A DNA stretch of 64,000 nt, from positions 1 to 64,000 of the forward strand of contig NZ_JANLOD010000064.1 of NCBI RefSeq assembly GCF_025466085.1, given 5' to 3'. Origin of the DNA: Pseudomonas sp. 14P_8.1_Bac3. GTDB taxonomy: Bacteria > Pseudomonadota > Gammaproteobacteria > Pseudomonadales > Pseudomonadaceae. The notes beneath the pieces are model-generated. The model ran no database searches, was not told where the DNA came from, and was given only the letters and a program-made list of their open reading frames with translations. Positions 1 to 9,188 of the stretch are shown here, one piece after another. The position numbers were made by a program, and so were the translations under genes. Positions within the stretch are counted from its first letter, which is position 1. Every line of letters starts with the position of its first letter.

Positions 1-82
1 GGCCCTAACATGACGGGGACATGGGTGTTGTTTTTGGTATAAGGACGGGGGGCGCCCCCGCCCCCCCCACAAATGCCAGCAG
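1..82. other. Non-coding edge downstream of envZ
   Basis: No gene is seen here. It holds a G/C-rich palindromic run around 48-70 that could fold as a hairpin just past the envZ stop. It lacks a following T-tract, so calling it a terminator would be weak. Confidence 0.3.
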
Positions 83-1396
83 TCAAACCGCATCCCGCGG
101 CAACATCAACCCCAACGGCAACCGCACCCGCGCTTCCAGCCCGCCTCCAGACCGGTTGCGCAATTCAACATTGCCGCCATGCATCGAGGCAATCCGCTTC
201 ACGATCGCCAGCCCCAATCCGGTGCCTTTACCACCGCGAGCCCGATCTCCCCGGGTAAACGGATTGAAGATCGCTTCCAGCTCCGCCGGATCAATGCCCG
301 CTCCACGGTCCATCACGCTCAGCACCACATACGGTGCACTCACGTCTCCGGACACATACGCCGCCACTTCAACCCCACTGCCCGCATGATGCAGCGCATT
401 GCCAATCAGGTTGTTCAGCAAGCGCTTCATCGACACCCGACGCAACGGAAACGGCTGAATCGGTTCCAGACGCAGGCGCACCTTCTCTTCGTTCTGGTTG
501 TACGGCGCGGCGACTTCACGCACCAGGTCGGTCAGGTCCACCTCTTCCACCGACTCGTCACGACCATCGCGAATGAACGCCAGGAACTGGTCGAGAATCG
601 CATCCATGTCTTCGATGTCACGGACCATGTCGTCGGTCAGGTCGCTGTGGTCGCCCATCAACTCCAGTGACAAACGCAGTCGGGTCAGCGGCGTGCGCAA
701 ATCGTGAGACACCCCGGCCAGCATCAGCTCGCGCTCGCGGCCAGCCTGTTCGACGTCCTCGGCCATCTGGTTGAAGGCGCGGTACACCTCGGTCATCTCG
801 CTCGGCGTATCGCTGATGGGCAGGCGCACGCTGCGACCCTGGCCGAGTTGCCTGGCGGCATAGACCAACCGTTTCAACGGTTGATTGAGCTGGCTGACGA
901 AGATCCACGCCGAGGCGGTGGACAACAAGCCGATGGCGAGGAACCAGCCGAGCACGTTCCAGATTTTCTGGCCACGCAACGGATGCGGATACAGCGGCAC
1001 CTTCAGCCAGCCATCGCCCAGGCTCGGCGCCCGAACCCACAGCGCTGGCGGGGAATGCATGCGCAGTCGCACTTCGGTGTCGGCACCCAGTTCCGCCTGC
1101 ATCTGCCGCTGATAGATTTCGCTGTAAGGCCAGTGCTGCTCGCCTTCCGGCACGCCAGTGCCCACCACTCGTATCAGGGTCGCGGCTTCGGCAATCTTGT
1201 CGCGGTTGTTTTCATCTGCCGCCCAGTAGGCGCGTAGCGTCAGGGCGACGCCGTGGCTGTATTGGCGGTCCACCAGCACGTCTTCGTTCATCAGCAGATA
1301 AACCAGGGTCAATGCCTTGGAGAACAGGACGACGATCAGCACCAGCCACAGGGTGCGGGAGAAGAAACTCTGGGGGAACCACACGGGGGTTTTCAT
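83..1396 (-). CDS. envZ: EnvZ/AmgS-type sensor histidine kinase
   Basis: This 437-residue inner-membrane sensor kinase should phosphorylate the OmpR/AmgR-type regulator encoded just upstream. A first membrane helix lies at about residues 13-35. A periplasmic stretch of about 110 residues follows, then a second helix near 147-168 and a HAMP linker. The H-box GVSHDLRTPLTRLRL carries the phospho-accepting His near residue 231. The ATP-binding part shows the N box (NNLIGNALHHA) and the G boxes (DRGAGI, GKGTGLGLAIV). The order with ompR, tex and gshA matches PA5199-PA5203, where the pair is called AmgS-AmgR and responds to aminoglycoside envelope stress. That role is inferred from synteny. The gene starts about 100 bases after ompR, with a degenerate REP hairpin between them. 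Confidence 0.93.
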   Translation of the reverse strand: MKTPVWFPQSFFSRTLWLVLIVVLFSKALTLVYLLMNEDVLVDRQYSHGVALTLRAYWAADENNRDKIAEAATLIRVVGTGVPEGEQHWPYSEIYQRQMQAELGADTEVRLRMHSPPALWVRAPSLGDGWLKVPLYPHPLRGQKIWNVLGWFLAIGLLSTASAWIFVSQLNQPLKRLVYAARQLGQGRSVRLPISDTPSEMTEVYRAFNQMAEDVEQAGRERELMLAGVSHDLRTPLTRLRLSLELMGDHSDLTDDMVRDIEDMDAILDQFLAFIRDGRDESVEEVDLTDLVREVAAPYNQNEEKVRLRLEPIQPFPLRRVSMKRLLNNLIGNALHHAGSGVEVAAYVSGDVSAPYVVLSVMDRGAGIDPAELEAIFNPFTRGDRARGGKGTGLGLAIVKRIASMHGGNVELRNRSGGGLEARVRLPLGLMLPRDAV

Positions 1397-1417
1397 GGAT
1401 AACCGCTACACACTTGC

Positions 1418-1492
1418 AGGAGCGAGCGATGCTCGCATATTGCGGATCGCGAGTCTGCGGACAACTTCATCCGCAAGACCCGCTCCTACAAA
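1418..1492. repeat. Degenerate REP-like inverted repeat between ompR and envZ
   Basis: GGAGCGAGCGATGCTCGC on the left and CCGCTCCTAC on the right resemble the REP arms found elsewhere in the window but are eroded. The element lies inside the ompR-envZ transcript and could attenuate envZ relative to ompR. Confidence 0.5.
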
Positions 1493-1499
1493 TCGCCGA

Positions 1500-2240
1500 T
1501 CACTTGGTGGCGGCGCCGTCCGGAACGAACACGTAGCCCACGCCCCATACCGTCTGGATGTAACGCGGTTTGGATGGATCGGGTTCGATCATCCGGCGCA
1601 AACGGGAAATCTGCACGTCGATGGAACGCTCCAGCGCATCCCACTCGCGGCCACGGGCCAGGTTCATCAGCTTGTCGCGGGTCAGTGGCTGACGCGCGTT
1701 CATCACCAAAGCCTTGAGTACCGCAAACTCTCCGGTGGTGAGCATGTGCACTTCGTCGCCGCGCTTGAGTTCGCGGGTGGCCAGGGACAGTTCGTAGTCA
1801 CCGAAGGTCACGCTTTCGTCTTCGCTGCCCGGCGCGCCTGGCACCGGCGCCGCCTGACGGCGCAGGACCGCCTTGACGCGAGCCATCAGCTCGTCCGGGT
1901 TGAACGGCTTGGCCAGGTAATCGTCGGCGCCCAGTTCCAGGCCCTTGATGCGGCTCAGCTCGTCGCCCTTGGCGGTGAGCATGATGATCGGAATCTGATT
2001 GTTCGCGCCACGCAGGCGGCGGCAAGCGGTCAGGCCGTCTTCGCCGGGCAGCATCAGGTCGAGGACGACCAGGTTGAACACTTCGCGGGCCAGCAGGCGG
2101 TCCATCTGTTCGGTGTTCGGTACCGCGCGGGCGCGATAGCCTTTGCTGACGAAAAAGCGTTCCAGCAGGCTGCTGAGCCCCGGATCGTCGTCAACGATAA
2201 GAATTTTTTCGCCTTCAGCAATGTTTGCAGTGCTGCTCAT
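1500..2240 (-). CDS. ompR: OmpR/AmgR-type response regulator
   Basis: This 246-residue DNA-binding response regulator is the likely partner of the adjacent EnvZ-type kinase. The N-terminal receiver domain (about 12-125) has the acidic pair (VDDD), the phospho-accepting Asp in LVVLDLMLPGEDG, the conserved Thr in MLTAKGD and the Lys in DYLAKPF. The C-terminal winged helix (about 145-240) has the OmpR-type pattern ending in RYIQTVWGVGYVF. Length is normal for OmpR. It is transcribed away from tex, and the divergent gap should hold both promoters. Confidence 0.95.
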   Translation of the reverse strand: MSSTANIAEGEKILIVDDDPGLSSLLERFFVSKGYRARAVPNTEQMDRLLAREVFNLVVLDLMLPGEDGLTACRRLRGANNQIPIIMLTAKGDELSRIKGLELGADDYLAKPFNPDELMARVKAVLRRQAAPVPGAPGSEDESVTFGDYELSLATRELKRGDEVHMLTTGEFAVLKALVMNARQPLTRDKLMNLARGREWDALERSIDVQISRLRRMIEPDPSKPRYIQTVWGVGYVFVPDGAATK

Positions 2241-2586
2241 TGGATGCTCCTTTGATCTCGGCGCGCATTATGGCGTAGCTGCCGTTATACGCACCGTGTG
2301 CATTGTTAGCAGATTTTTCCTTCACCGCCAGAAATCCGGGCATTGTGCCTACAGCCTGCGATGCCCCCCGAATGACCGAACGCTGGTTATAATGCGCGGC
2401 CTTTTGTGTCAGGCAACGTCTGATCGTTGCTGCGGTGGCCGCTATTTATTTTCATGGCTGCGGCAGTAAATGTTCGATTTCACGGGTCAACGGGATGCCT
2501 GTTGACCCAGGTAGCGGCGCAGGCCAGGCCGCTCAACCAGACTCGCCGAGCCTTTATCTCCGCGCCCGCGAGCCTGCTTTCACAAT
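2241..2586. promoter_or_regulatory. Divergent ompR/tex intergenic region
   Basis: This 346-base gap between ompR and tex holds no gene. A good -10 box, TATAAT, sits at 2388-2393 reading toward tex, without a clear -35 box. The tex leader would then be about 190 bases. A G/C-rich direct and inverted stretch follows (2400-2580) with no recognised riboswitch. Confidence 0.4.
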
Positions 2587-4926
2587 TTGTCAGGTGGTTT
2601 TATGGACAGCATCAACAGCCGCATCGCCGAGGAACTCGGCGTACGCCCACAACAGGTCGAAGCGGCCGTCGCGCTACTCGATGAAGGCTCTACCGTTCCC
2701 TTCATCGCCCGTTACCGGAAAGAAGTGACCGGCAGCCTCGATGACATCCAGTTGCGTCATCTGGAAGAGCGTCTGCGCTACCTGCGAGAACTCGACGAAC
2801 GGCGCATCAGCATCCTCGCCAGCATCCAGGAACAGGGCAAGCTGACTCCGCAACTGGAACGCGATATCAAGCTCGCCGACACCAAGACCCGCCTCGAAGA
2901 CTTGTACCTGCCGTACAAGCAAAAGCGTCGTACCAAGGGCCAGATCGCCCTGGAAGCCGGCCTCGGCGAGCTGGCCGACGGTCTGTTCAACGACCCGACC
3001 CTGAACCCGGACACCGAAGCCGCCCGCTTCATCGACGCCGACAAAGGCGTGGCCGACGTGAAGGCCGCCCTCGAAGGCGCCAAGTACATCCTCATGGAGC
3101 GCTTCGCCGAAGACGCCGGCCTGCTGGACAAACTGCGCAACTACCTCAAGCAGGAAGCGACCCTCAGTGCCCGCGTCATCGCCGGCAAGGAAGAGGAAGG
3201 CGCCAAGTTCCGCGACTACTTCGAACATGACGAACCGCTGAAAAGCATGCCGTCGCACCGCGCGCTGGCGATTTTCCGTGGCCGCAACGAAGGCATCCTC
3301 AGCTCGGCGCTGAAAGTCGGCGACGAATTGCCAGGCACCATGCACCCGTGCGAAGGCATGATCGGCCAGCAGTTCGGCATCCAGAACCAGAACCGCGCCG
3401 CTGACAAATGGCTCGGCGAAGTGGTGCGCTGGACCTGGAAGGTCAAGCTCTACACCCACCTCGAAACCGACCTGCTCGGCGAGTTGCGCGATGGCGCGGA
3501 AACCGAAGCGATCAACGTATTCGCGCACAACCTGCACGATTTGCTGCTGTCGGCGCCGGCCGGCCCGCGCGCCACCCTGGGCCTCGACCCGGGCTTGCGC
3601 ACCGGTTGCAAGGTTGCGGTGGTCGACGCCACCGGCAAGCTGCTGGACCACGCCACGGTTTACCCGCATGTGCCGCACAACAAATGGGATCAGACCCTGG
3701 CGATTCTCGCCGCGCTGTGCGCCAAGCACTCGGTGGACCTGATCGCCATCGGCAACGGCACCGCCAGCCGTGAAACCGACAAGCTGGCGGCTGAGCTGAT
3801 CAAAAAATACCCAGCGATGAAAATGACCAAAGTCATGGTCTCCGAGGCCGGTGCATCGGTTTACTCGGCGTCGGAACTGGCTTCCAGGGAATTCCCGGAC
3901 CTCGATGTGTCGATCCGTGGCGCGGTGTCGATTGCCCGTCGCTTGCAGGACCCGCTGGCCGAACTGGTGAAGATCGATCCGAAATCCATCGGCGTCGGCC
4001 AATACCAGCATGACGTTTCGCAGCTGAAACTGGCGCGCGGCCTGGACGCGGTGGTCGAGGACTGCGTGAACGCCGTGGGCGTTGACGTGAACACCGCGTC
4101 CGTGGCGCTGCTGGCCCGTATCTCCGGCCTCAACGCCACCCTGGCGCAGAACATCGTCAGCCACCGTGACGAGCATGGCGCCTTCAAAACCCGTGCGGCA
4201 TTGAAGAAAGTCGCGCGCCTGGGCGAAAAAACCTTCGAACAGGCCGCCGGGTTCCTGCGTGTGATGAACGGCGACAACCCGCTCGATTCGTCGGCGGTTC
4301 ACCCTGAGGCCTATCCGCTGGTGCAGCGCATCGCCGCTGAAACCGACCGCGACATCCGCTCGCTGATCGGCGACGCCGCGTTTCTCAAGCGCCTCGATCC
4401 GAAGAAGTACACCGACGAAACCTTCGGCCTGCCGACGGTGACCGACATTCTGCAGGAACTGGAAAAACCGGGGCGCGACCCACGTCCGGAGTTCAAGACC
4501 GCCGAGTTCCAGGAAGGCGTCGAAGACCTCAAGGATTTGCAACCGGGGATGATCCTCGAAGGCGTGGTGACCAACGTGACCAACTTCGGCGCGTTCGTCG
4601 ACATCGGCGTGCATCAGGACGGCTTGGTGCATATCTCTGCGCTTTCGGAGAAGTTCATCAAGGATCCACGGGAAGCGGTGAAGGCCGGTGACGTGGTGAA
4701 GGTGAAGGTCATGGAAGTCGACATCCCGCGCAAACGCGTCGGGCTGTCGATGCGCATGAGCGACACCCCGGGCGAGAAAATCGACGGTGCCCGTGGCGCG
4801 CGTCCGGGATCGGCGCCACGCCAGTCCCAGAACACCGCACCGCGCAAGGAAACCACGGCCGCGGCCCCGGCCAATAACGCCATGGCTTCGCTGTTCGCTA
4901 ACGCCAAGCAGCTGAAGAAACGCTGA
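2587..4926 (+). CDS. tex: Tex RNA-binding transcription accessory protein
   Basis: This 779-residue cytoplasmic nucleic-acid-binding protein belongs to the Tex family. Family knowledge: an N-terminal helical region, a YqgF/RNase H-like domain, helix-hairpin-helix repeats and a C-terminal S1 RNA-binding domain. In the sequence, the YqgF-like part starts near residue 330 (TLGLDPGLRTGCKVAVVD). The HhH region is near 500-570 (NTASVALLARISGLN), and the S1 domain starts near 655 (GMILEGVVTNVTNFGAFVDIGVHQDGLVH). A basic Ala-rich tail closes the protein. Length matches the family. The stop overlaps the start of the next gene, suggesting translational coupling. Confidence 0.97.
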   Translation: MSGGFMDSINSRIAEELGVRPQQVEAAVALLDEGSTVPFIARYRKEVTGSLDDIQLRHLEERLRYLRELDERRISILASIQEQGKLTPQLERDIKLADTKTRLEDLYLPYKQKRRTKGQIALEAGLGELADGLFNDPTLNPDTEAARFIDADKGVADVKAALEGAKYILMERFAEDAGLLDKLRNYLKQEATLSARVIAGKEEEGAKFRDYFEHDEPLKSMPSHRALAIFRGRNEGILSSALKVGDELPGTMHPCEGMIGQQFGIQNQNRAADKWLGEVVRWTWKVKLYTHLETDLLGELRDGAETEAINVFAHNLHDLLLSAPAGPRATLGLDPGLRTGCKVAVVDATGKLLDHATVYPHVPHNKWDQTLAILAALCAKHSVDLIAIGNGTASRETDKLAAELIKKYPAMKMTKVMVSEAGASVYSASELASREFPDLDVSIRGAVSIARRLQDPLAELVKIDPKSIGVGQYQHDVSQLKLARGLDAVVEDCVNAVGVDVNTASVALLARISGLNATLAQNIVSHRDEHGAFKTRAALKKVARLGEKTFEQAAGFLRVMNGDNPLDSSAVHPEAYPLVQRIAAETDRDIRSLIGDAAFLKRLDPKKYTDETFGLPTVTDILQELEKPGRDPRPEFKTAEFQEGVEDLKDLQPGMILEGVVTNVTNFGAFVDIGVHQDGLVHISALSEKFIKDPREAVKAGDVVKVKVMEVDIPRKRVGLSMRMSDTPGEKIDGARGARPGSAPRQSQNTAPRKETTAAAPANNAMASLFANAKQLKKR

Positions 4927-5309
4927 TGGAACTCCCTGCCGGGGTGACCGAAAGCGCTTTTTTCAGGTTGCTGGGCTGTCGCTTGCACAGCCTGGAAACC
5001 GGGGTGGCGCAAGTTGCCCTGGCACTTGAGCCGGAGTTGCGCAATCGCGGCGGCAAGCTGCACGGCGGGGCCTTGTTCAGTCTGGTGGACATTGCCATGG
5101 GACTGGCGTGTTCCAGCGCCCATGGCTTTGACCAGCAGAGCGTGACCATCGAATGCAAGATCAATTACATTCGCGCCGTGTCGGACGGTGAAGTGATGTG
5201 CACGGCGCGGGTGATCCACCCGGGCCGCCGCACGCTGGTGGTCGAGGCCGACGTGATGCAGGGCGACAAACTCGTCGCAAAAGCACAAGGCACGTTCGCT
5301 GTCCTGTAG
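4926..5309 (+). CDS. PaaI-type hotdog thioesterase
   Basis: This 127-residue protein has a single hotdog fold. The segment NRGGKLHGGALFSLVDIAMGLAC is the usual PaaI/YbgC-like active-site helix, with HGG followed by an acidic residue (VD). It likely hydrolyses an acyl-CoA or aryl-CoA ester; the substrate is unknown. The start ATG overlaps the tex stop (TGATG). The same tex-thioesterase-gshA order is found in P. aeruginosa (PA5201-PA5203). Confidence 0.85.
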   Translation: MELPAGVTESAFFRLLGCRLHSLETGVAQVALALEPELRNRGGKLHGGALFSLVDIAMGLACSSAHGFDQQSVTIECKINYIRAVSDGEVMCTARVIHPGRRTLVVEADVMQGDKLVAKAQGTFAVL

Positions 5310-5334
5310 CTAGAAGTCATCGATTTGAGTTAAT

Positions 5335-5366
5335 TTCGGCGCTGTGACCGCAGCGCCGAAGTTTCC
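5335..5366 (+). terminator. Probable terminator of tex-thioesterase
   Basis: A perfect 10-base stem (TTCGGCGCTG / CAGCGCCGAA, 5335-5344 and 5351-5360) with a six-base loop is followed by a short GTTTCC stretch. The T-tract is weak, and the REPIN directly after could add to termination. Confidence 0.55.
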
Positions 5367-5455
5367 TGTGGGAGCGGGCTTGCTCGCGAAGGTGGTGGGT
5401 CAGTCAGCATGATGTTGTCTGACCCACCGCCTTCGCGAGCAAGCCCGCTCCCACA
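5367..5455. repeat. REPIN (paired inverted REPs, GCGGGC family)
   Basis: Two REP arms of 37 bases in inverted orientation, differing at one position, flank a loop of about 15 bases (5404-5418). The core reads TGTGGGAGCGGGCTTGCTCG. It sits between the thioesterase and gshA. Confidence 0.9.
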
Positions 5456-5554
5456 TTGATTGCGTTGATCCGTTACAAAACCAGGCGATAACGCCAGTTT
5501 CAACTTCACCCTTGTAGACCGTCTTGCCCACCCCCATATTGGGGCGACTGACGC

Positions 5555-7153
5555 GTGAAGGAATCCAACTTGAGCGAACTTCTCAACCGCCGCCTGGCTC
5601 TGCTCGGCGAGCGCGCTAACCTCTCTCTGCTCGAACAGTGCCTTCACGGCATCGAACGTGAATGCCTGCGCGTGACCGGCGAAGGTCGCCTGGCGCAAAC
5701 GCCGCACCCGGAAGAATTGGGTTCCGCGCTGACCAACGAACAAATCACCACCGACTATTCCGAGTCGCTGCTGGAGTTCATCACGCCCGCGCTGCCCGAC
5801 CCGGCCGATACCCTGGCGAGCCTGGACAAGATTCACCGTTTTGCCTACAGCAAGCTCGGCAACGAGTACCTGTGGAGTCCATCGATGCCGTGCCCGTTGC
5901 CGGCCGAGGAAGATATCCCGATCGCCTACTACGGCACCTCCAACATCGGTCAGCTCAAGTACGTTTACCGCAAGGGCCTGGCCTTGCGTTACGGCAAGAC
6001 CATGCAGTGCATCGCCGGGATTCACTACAACTTTTCCCTGCCGGAGCAACTCTGGCCGCTGCTCAAGGCAGCCGAAGGCTTCGTCGGCACCGACCGCGAC
6101 TATCAGTCGTCGGCCTACATCGCGCTGATCCGCAACTTCCGTCGCTACAGCTGGTTGCTGATGTACCTGTTCGGTGCTTCGCCGGCGCTGGACGCCGGTT
6201 TCCTGCGCGGTCGTTCGCACCAGCTGGAACAACTGGACCCGGACACCTTGTACCTGCCGTACGCCACCAGCCTGCGCATGAGCGACCTGGGTTACCAGAG
6301 CAATGCCCAGGCTGGCCTGACACCGTGCTACAACGATCTGTCGAGCTACACCGACAGCCTGCGTAAAGCGGTGGCCACGCCGTATGCGCCGTATGTCGAA
6401 ATCGGCACGCATAAGGACGGTGAGTGGGTTCAGCTCAACACCAACATCCTGCAGATCGAGAACGAGTACTACTCCAACATCCGCCCGAAACGCGTGACCT
6501 ACACCGGCGAGCGGCCGATCCAGGCGCTGATGGCCCGTGGCATTCAGTACGTTGAAGTCCGCTGCCTGGACATCAACCCGTTCCTGCCGATGGGCATTGA
6601 CCTCACCGAGTCGCGCTTCCTTGACGCGTTCCTGCTGTATTGCGCGCTGAACGACAGCCCGTTGCTGACCGATAACTCGTGCGGAAATGCATCGTCGAAT
6701 TTCCTCAGCGTGGTCAAGGAAGGTCGTCGTCCGGGCTTGCAATTGCAGCGCGAAGGCCAACCGGTTGACCTGAAGGAATGGGCCGGCGAGTTGCTGGAGA
6801 AGATTGCGCCACTGGCGGCGTTGCTGGACCAGAGCCATGGCGGCGATGCCCACAACAAGGCGCTGGATGCGCAACTGGCCAAGGTCAAGGATCCTTCACT
6901 GACGCCGTCGGCCCAGGTGTTGGCGGCAATGGCCGAACACAAGGAAAGCTTCAGCCAGTTCTCCATGCGTCAGAGCCAGGCCCATGCGGCGTATTTTCGC
7001 AGCGAGCCATTGAGCAGCGACGAGCAGGCGACCTTTGAAGCGCGGGCGCGTTCATCCCTGGCTGAGCAAGTGGAGCTGGAAAAGAACGAAGTCGGCGATT
7101 TCGATGTGTTTGTCGGGTCGTATCAGGCGAGCATTCTGGCGATCAGCAACTGA
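5555..7153 (+). CDS. gshA: Glutamate-cysteine ligase
   Basis: This 532-residue enzyme catalyses the ATP-dependent ligation of glutamate and cysteine, the first step of glutathione synthesis. It is the proteobacterial type 1 GshA. Family segments include GIERECLRV near residue 33, the ITTDYSESLLEFITP block, and GKTMQCIAGIHYNFS near 150. The metal/ATP region is YVEVRCLDINPF near 330. Length is typical. It consumes cysteine, tying it to the sulfur genes of this window. It appears monocistronic between two REPINs. Confidence 0.97.
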   Translation: MKESNLSELLNRRLALLGERANLSLLEQCLHGIERECLRVTGEGRLAQTPHPEELGSALTNEQITTDYSESLLEFITPALPDPADTLASLDKIHRFAYSKLGNEYLWSPSMPCPLPAEEDIPIAYYGTSNIGQLKYVYRKGLALRYGKTMQCIAGIHYNFSLPEQLWPLLKAAEGFVGTDRDYQSSAYIALIRNFRRYSWLLMYLFGASPALDAGFLRGRSHQLEQLDPDTLYLPYATSLRMSDLGYQSNAQAGLTPCYNDLSSYTDSLRKAVATPYAPYVEIGTHKDGEWVQLNTNILQIENEYYSNIRPKRVTYTGERPIQALMARGIQYVEVRCLDINPFLPMGIDLTESRFLDAFLLYCALNDSPLLTDNSCGNASSNFLSVVKEGRRPGLQLQREGQPVDLKEWAGELLEKIAPLAALLDQSHGGDAHNKALDAQLAKVKDPSLTPSAQVLAAMAEHKESFSQFSMRQSQAHAAYFRSEPLSSDEQATFEARARSSLAEQVELEKNEVGDFDVFVGSYQASILAISN

Positions 7154-7159
7154 TCCTTG

Positions 7160-7176
7160 AAGGTCCTGCGGACCTT
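7160..7176 (+). terminator. Hairpin after gshA
   Basis: A 7-base stem (AAGGTCC / GGACCTT) lies seven bases past the gshA stop. It has no T-tract, so it is only a possible terminator; the REPIN follows at once. Confidence 0.35.
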
Positions 7177-7177
7177 A

Positions 7178-7266
7178 TCGCTAGCAGGCTAGCTCCCACA
7201 GTGGATTTTCGTGTTGGCACAGTTGTGTTAACAACTTAACCCCTGTGGGAGCTAGCCTGCTAGCGA
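7178..7266. repeat. REPIN (GCTAGC family)
   Basis: Inverted arms TCGCTAGCAGGCTAGCTCCC (7178 on) and GGGAGCTAGCCTGCTAGCGA (7247-7266) match over more than 20 bases. The stem core is GCTAGC, unlike the GCGGGC core of the copy at 5367. Confidence 0.88.
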
Positions 7267-7310
7267 TCGACCGGAAAGCGGTCGCTCTTAAAAATTTCCG
7301 CTCATAAGCT

Positions 7311-7339
7311 AATTCGAAAAGGTTATTTATTTTCGAATT
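7311..7339. promoter_or_regulatory. AT-rich palindrome upstream of tauA
   Basis: A perfect inverted repeat AATTCGAAAA (7311-7320) and TTTTCGAATT (7330-7339) with a 9-base spacer lies about 60 bases before tauA. Similar AT-rich dyads precede the cystine transporter and oscA. It is a candidate site for a LysR-type sulfur regulator (CysB or Cbl/TauR-like). The regulator is inferred. Confidence 0.5.
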
Positions 7340-7399
7340 CTTAGATCATTTAGTCTCCTTACACGCCGATCCTCGGTCGCCTGTTAAGGAGCTTCTCCC

Positions 7400-8377
7400 A
7401 TGAAACTGCACTTCCCCCTTCGCCTCCTGGCGGCCGCGTCGCTGGCTGCGGCGAGTCTGTTTGCCCAGGCGGCTGACGTTACCGTCGCCTACCAGACCAC
7501 CGTCGACCCGGCCAAGGTCGCCCAGGCCGACGGTTCTTACGAAAAAGCCACCAACGCCAGGATCGACTGGCGAAAGTTCGACAACGGTGCCGACATCATC
7601 GCCGCCATCGCTTCCGGCGACGTGCAGATCGGCTACCTCGGTTCCAGCCCGCTGACGGCGGCGATCACCCGCAAAGTCCCGGTCGAAACGTTCCTCATCG
7701 CCACCCAGATCGGCGCTGCTGAAGCCCTGGTCGCCCGCGACGGTTCCGGGATCAAGACGCCACAGGACCTGATCGGCAAGAAAGTCGCCGTGCCGTTCGT
7801 TTCCACCGGCCACTACAGCCTGCTCGCCGCGCTGAAGCACTGGAACATCGATCCGTCGAAAGTCACCATCCTCAACCTCGCGCCACCGGCGATCATTGCC
7901 GCCTGGAAACGCGGCGACATCGATGCCACCTACGTTTGGGACCCGGCGCTCGGCGTTGCCAAGGAAAACGGCAAAGTGCTGATCACCTCCGGCGAACTGG
8001 CCAAGTTCGGCGCACCGACCTTCGATGCCTGGATCGTGCGTAAGGACTTCGCCGAGAAGCACCCGGAAATCGTTACCGCGTTCGCCAAGGTCACCCTGGA
8101 TGCCTACGCCGACTATCGCAAAGACCCACAAGCCTGGCTCGCCAATCAGTCCAACGTCGACAAACTGGTGAAGCTGTCCGGCGCCAAGGCCAGCGACATC
8201 CCGCTGCTGTTGCAGGGCAACGTCTACCCGCTGGCGGCTGACCAGGTGATCACCCTCGGCGCGCCAACCACCAAAGCCATCACCGACACCGCGGTGTTCC
8301 TCAAGGAGCAAGGCAAGGTCGAGGCCGTGCTGCCGGACTACGCGCCGTACGTCAGCGCCAAGTTCATCACCAACTGA
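7400..8377 (+). CDS. tauA: Taurine-binding periplasmic protein
   Basis: This 325-residue solute-binding protein of the TauA/SsuA family carries a signal peptide ending near AQAAD (residues 1-25). The mature part has the family block IASGDVQIGYLGSSPLTAA and the hinge segment GKKVAVPFVSTGHYSLLAAL. It is expected to capture taurine in the periplasm for TauBC. A strong RBS (AAGGAG, 7386-7391) supports the start. It is the first gene of tauABCD. Confidence 0.93.
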   Translation: MKLHFPLRLLAAASLAAASLFAQAADVTVAYQTTVDPAKVAQADGSYEKATNARIDWRKFDNGADIIAAIASGDVQIGYLGSSPLTAAITRKVPVETFLIATQIGAAEALVARDGSGIKTPQDLIGKKVAVPFVSTGHYSLLAALKHWNIDPSKVTILNLAPPAIIAAWKRGDIDATYVWDPALGVAKENGKVLITSGELAKFGAPTFDAWIVRKDFAEKHPEIVTAFAKVTLDAYADYRKDPQAWLANQSNVDKLVKLSGAKASDIPLLLQGNVYPLAADQVITLGAPTTKAITDTAVFLKEQGKVEAVLPDYAPYVSAKFITN

Positions 8378-8393
8378 TCGGGAGTTCATCGCG

Positions 8394-9188
8394 ATGGCTT
8401 TGCTACAGCTGGAGCGCATCAGCGCACAGTACCCCGGCAGCCCGGAACCGGTGCTGGCGGATATTTCCCTGACCCTGGGGCCCCAGCAGTTACTGGTTGC
8501 CCTCGGCCCGTCCGGCAGTGGCAAGACTTCGCTGTTGAACCTGATCGCCGGTTTCGTCGAGCCTAGCGCCGGGCGCATCACCCTCGATGGCGTGCCGGTC
8601 AAAGGCCCCAGCGCCGAACGGGGCGTGGTGTTCCAGGACGATGCCTTACTGCCGTGGCAAGACGTGCTGGCGAACGTCGGTTTTGGCCTGGAACTGGCAG
8701 GCGTCTCCCGGGAAAAACGTGAAGCCCGCGCCCGGGAAATGCTCGCGCTGGTGGACCTGTCCGGCTTCGAACATCGGCGCATCTGGCAGCTCTCGGGCGG
8801 CCAGAAGCAGCGCGTCGGCCTGGCCCGCGCGCTCGCCGCCGACCCGCGTGTATTGCTGATGGATGAGCCCTTCGGCGCCCTCGATGCGTTCACTCGCGAA
8901 CAGATGCAGGAGCTGCTGTTGCAGGTGTGGCAGCGCACCGCCAAACCGGTGTTCCTGATTACCCACGACATCGAAGAAGCCGTTTTCCTCGCCACGGACC
9001 TGATCCTGCTGGCACCGAATCCGGGGCAAATCGTCGAACGCCTTAGCCTGGATTTCGGCCAGCGTTACGCCGCCGGTGAGTCGGCACGGGCGATCAAATC
9101 GGACCCGCGATTTATCGAAACCCGCGAACACGTCCTCGCCAAAGTGTTCTCCCAACGCAGCGCCGCCACGCGGCAGGAGCGCGCATGA
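8394..9188 (+). CDS. tauB: Taurine ABC transporter ATPase
   Basis: This 264-residue cytoplasmic ATPase energises taurine import. It shows Walker A GPSGSGKTS near residue 39, the signature LSGGQKQRVGLARAL near 135, Walker B VLLMDEPFGALD near 158 and the switch His in LITHDIEEA. Position between tauA and tauC with a 4-base overlap to tauC fits a single operon. Confidence 0.94.
   Translation: MALLQLERISAQYPGSPEPVLADISLTLGPQQLLVALGPSGSGKTSLLNLIAGFVEPSAGRITLDGVPVKGPSAERGVVFQDDALLPWQDVLANVGFGLELAGVSREKREARAREMLALVDLSGFEHRRIWQLSGGQKQRVGLARALAADPRVLLMDEPFGALDAFTREQMQELLLQVWQRTAKPVFLITHDIEEAVFLATDLILLAPNPGQIVERLSLDFGQRYAAGESARAIKSDPRFIETREHVLAKVFSQRSAATRQERA

Noticed and set aside
2674..4632. Long antisense ORF (652 codons) inside tex
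   Set aside because: It is a mirror reading of a GC-rich gene; the protein is rich in His, Gln and Arg runs with no family features, and tex on the plus strand is unmistakable.
5367..5455. CRISPR-like repeats
   Set aside because: The repeated units occur as inverted pairs scattered between genes, not as direct repeats with regular spacers; they are REPINs.
5330..6874. Antisense ORF over gshA, extending into a REPIN
   Set aside because: Shadow of gshA, and its N- or C-terminal part reads repeat sequence.
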